Below are positions 5,323 through 5,995 of a stretch of 5,995 nucleotides of DNA, piece by piece. Origin of the DNA: an uncultured Clostridia bacterium. GTDB taxonomy: Bacteria > Bacillota > Clostridia > Christensenellales > UBA1242. Each line of letters begins with the position of its first letter. Position 1 is the first letter of the stretch. Made by a program: the position numbers and the translations under genes. Under the pieces are notes generated by a model that worked only from the letters and a program-made list of their open reading frames with translations, did not search any database and was not told the DNA's origin. The stretch is from assembly GCA_934776915.1 (NCBI GenBank), contig CAKVNA010000053.1, positions 1 to 5,995 on the forward strand. Direction: 5' to 3'.

Positions 5323-5370
5323 TTTTTTGGATAAAATTTGAAGAATTATTTGCTTTTTTATCCCAAAAAA
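5323..5370. repeat. Inverted repeat in the PBP/miaB intergenic region
   Basis: TTTTTTGGATAAAA at 5323-5336 is the complement of 5356-5370 except for one extra C in the right arm. It gives 14 pairs around a 19-base loop. Most pairs are A-T. It could be an operator or a weak RNA hairpin. Confidence 0.6.
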
Positions 5371-5387
5371 TGGCAATTTTTGTGCCA
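5365..5387 (-). terminator. Weak terminator-like hairpin upstream of the PBP gene
   Basis: Read on the minus strand, TGGCA, a seven-base loop, TGCCA and then TTTTTT follow directly (5387 to 5365). The stem is only five base pairs. The T-run is also one arm of the inverted repeat at 5323-5370, so the two structures would exclude each other if transcribed. Confidence 0.3.
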
Positions 5388-5480
5388 AAGTTGTTTTTTA
5401 TTCTAAGTTTGTTGGAAAATTAAATATGGGAAAAGTGTTGTAAAAAAATAAAAAAAATTTGTAAAATGTTGTCAAAACTC

Positions 5481-5509
5481 TTGAAAAAAAACTCATTAAA
5501 TAATATAAT
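5481..5509 (+). promoter_or_regulatory. Sigma-A promoter of miaB
   Basis: TTGAAA (5481-5486, five of six) is followed by 17 bases and a perfect TATAAT (5504-5509). The transcript should start near 5516, only about three bases before the miaB ATG. Confidence 0.65.
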
Positions 5510-5518
5510 AACTGTATT

Positions 5519-5995
5519 ATGGATAAAAGATATTTTATAGAAACATTTGGTTGTCAAATGAATTTGCATGACTCGGAAAAAATTGCGGGTATGCTTGTTG
5601 ACCTTGGATATTCCGAGGGCAAAACAAAGGAAGATGCAGATATTATCGTTTTTAACACATGCTGCATAAGGGAAACGGCGGAACTTAAAATTATGGCGAA
5701 AATTGGCGAAACAAAAGCACTAAAGAAAAAGAACCCCGACCTTATAATTGCAGTGTGTGGCTGTATGACGCAACAAAAAGGTATGCCAGAACTTTTGAAA
5801 AAGAGATTTCCATTTTTGAGCATTGTTATTGGAACTCACAATCTGGAAGAACTGGAAGACTACATAAAAGAACTAAATGGCATGAGCAAGAAGAAGTTTA
5901 AGTCTATTGTTTGGGATAGTGAGGGCAAAGTTGTTGAAAACACTCCAACATACAGAACAAGTGGCAACAATGCTTGGGTCAACATTATGTATGGC
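5519..5995 (+). CDS. miaB: MiaB, tRNA 2-methylthio-N6-isopentenyladenosine synthase (5' part)
   Basis: MiaB is a radical-SAM methylthiotransferase that adds a methylthio group to i6A at position 37 of tRNAs reading UNN codons. The window holds its first 159 residues, about a third of the usual 440-480. They cover the UPF0004 domain that binds the auxiliary iron-sulfur cluster, with its three cysteines: Cys12 in YFIETFGCQMN, Cys48 in FNTCCIRE and Cys82 in VCGCMTQQ. The opening YFIETFGCQMN with HDSEK favours MiaB over RimO or MtaB. The radical-SAM CxxxCxxC motif should come just after the final WVNIMYG and lies outside the window. The motif after NTCC reads IRETAELK rather than the usual VRENAENK, a mild departure. 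There is no Shine-Dalgarno site, and the promoter almost abuts the ATG, so translation is probably leaderless. Confidence 0.95.
   Translation, partial: MDKRYFIETFGCQMNLHDSEKIAGMLVDLGYSEGKTKEDADIIVFNTCCIRETAELKIMAKIGETKALKKKNPDLIIAVCGCMTQQKGMPELLKKRFPFLSIVIGTHNLEELEDYIKELNGMSKKKFKSIVWDSEGKVVENTPTYRTSGNNAWVNIMYG

Larger units (their letters stand above)
5245..5518. other. AT-rich divergent intergenic region between the PBP gene and miaB
   Basis: No gene or RNA is recognised here. It holds the miaB promoter (5481-5509), an inverted repeat (5323-5370), a small hairpin (5371-5387) and copies of a TTATCCYAAAA-like motif. A minus-strand TATAAA at 5263-5258 might be the PBP -10 box, but its -35 partner is weak, so it is not called. 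Confidence 0.6.

Noticed and set aside
5554..5823. An 89-residue minus-strand open frame antisense to miaB
   Set aside because: The plus strand is clear MiaB, with its cluster cysteines in place.
1..5995. tRNA, rRNA, CRISPR array or known riboswitch
   Set aside because: None was seen; no repeat-spacer pattern, cloverleaf or recognised aptamer core was found on reading both strands.

Overview
The window looks like a low-GC Gram-positive chromosome, probably an uncultivated member of the Clostridia or a related Firmicutes lineage. The reasons are AT-rich DNA, strong Shine-Dalgarno sites on several genes, a membrane-protein gene followed by scpA and scpB, and a class A penicillin-binding protein of the Firmicutes type. 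No species is recognised.

Layout. 1-90 (+) is the 3' end of a membrane-protein gene, probably the site-2 protease that often precedes scpA. 101-855 (+) is scpA, broken into two overlapping frames: an N-terminal 192-residue part (101-679) and a C-terminal 59-residue part (676-855). scpB (845-1783, +) overlaps the end of the second part and carries a long acidic tail. A stem-loop terminator at 1801-1830 separates scpB from a divergent gene pair: an unrecognised two-helix membrane protein (1844-2566, -) and a small XRE/Cro-type repressor (2674-2886, +). A second, nearly identical stem-loop (2963-2992) follows. Next come a class A PBP (2977-5244, -), a 274-base AT-rich divergent intergenic region, and the 5' part of miaB (5519 to the window end, +).

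How the genes work together. ScpA (kleisin) and ScpB are the non-SMC subunits of bacterial condensin. The PBP polymerises and crosslinks peptidoglycan. MiaB methylthiolates adenosine 37 of tRNA. These are housekeeping genes. The accessory part is the membrane protein/XRE pair. It has lower G+C in hand-counted samples, a shared intergenic region full of TGAGAT half-sites, and a flanking pair of 34-nt near-identical terminator copies. It looks like a self-regulated cassette inserted between the convergent scpB and PBP genes.

The points most worth a second look are the broken scpA, the cassette bounded by duplicated terminators, the operator array that includes the repressor's own start codon, and the probable leaderless starts of the repressor and miaB.
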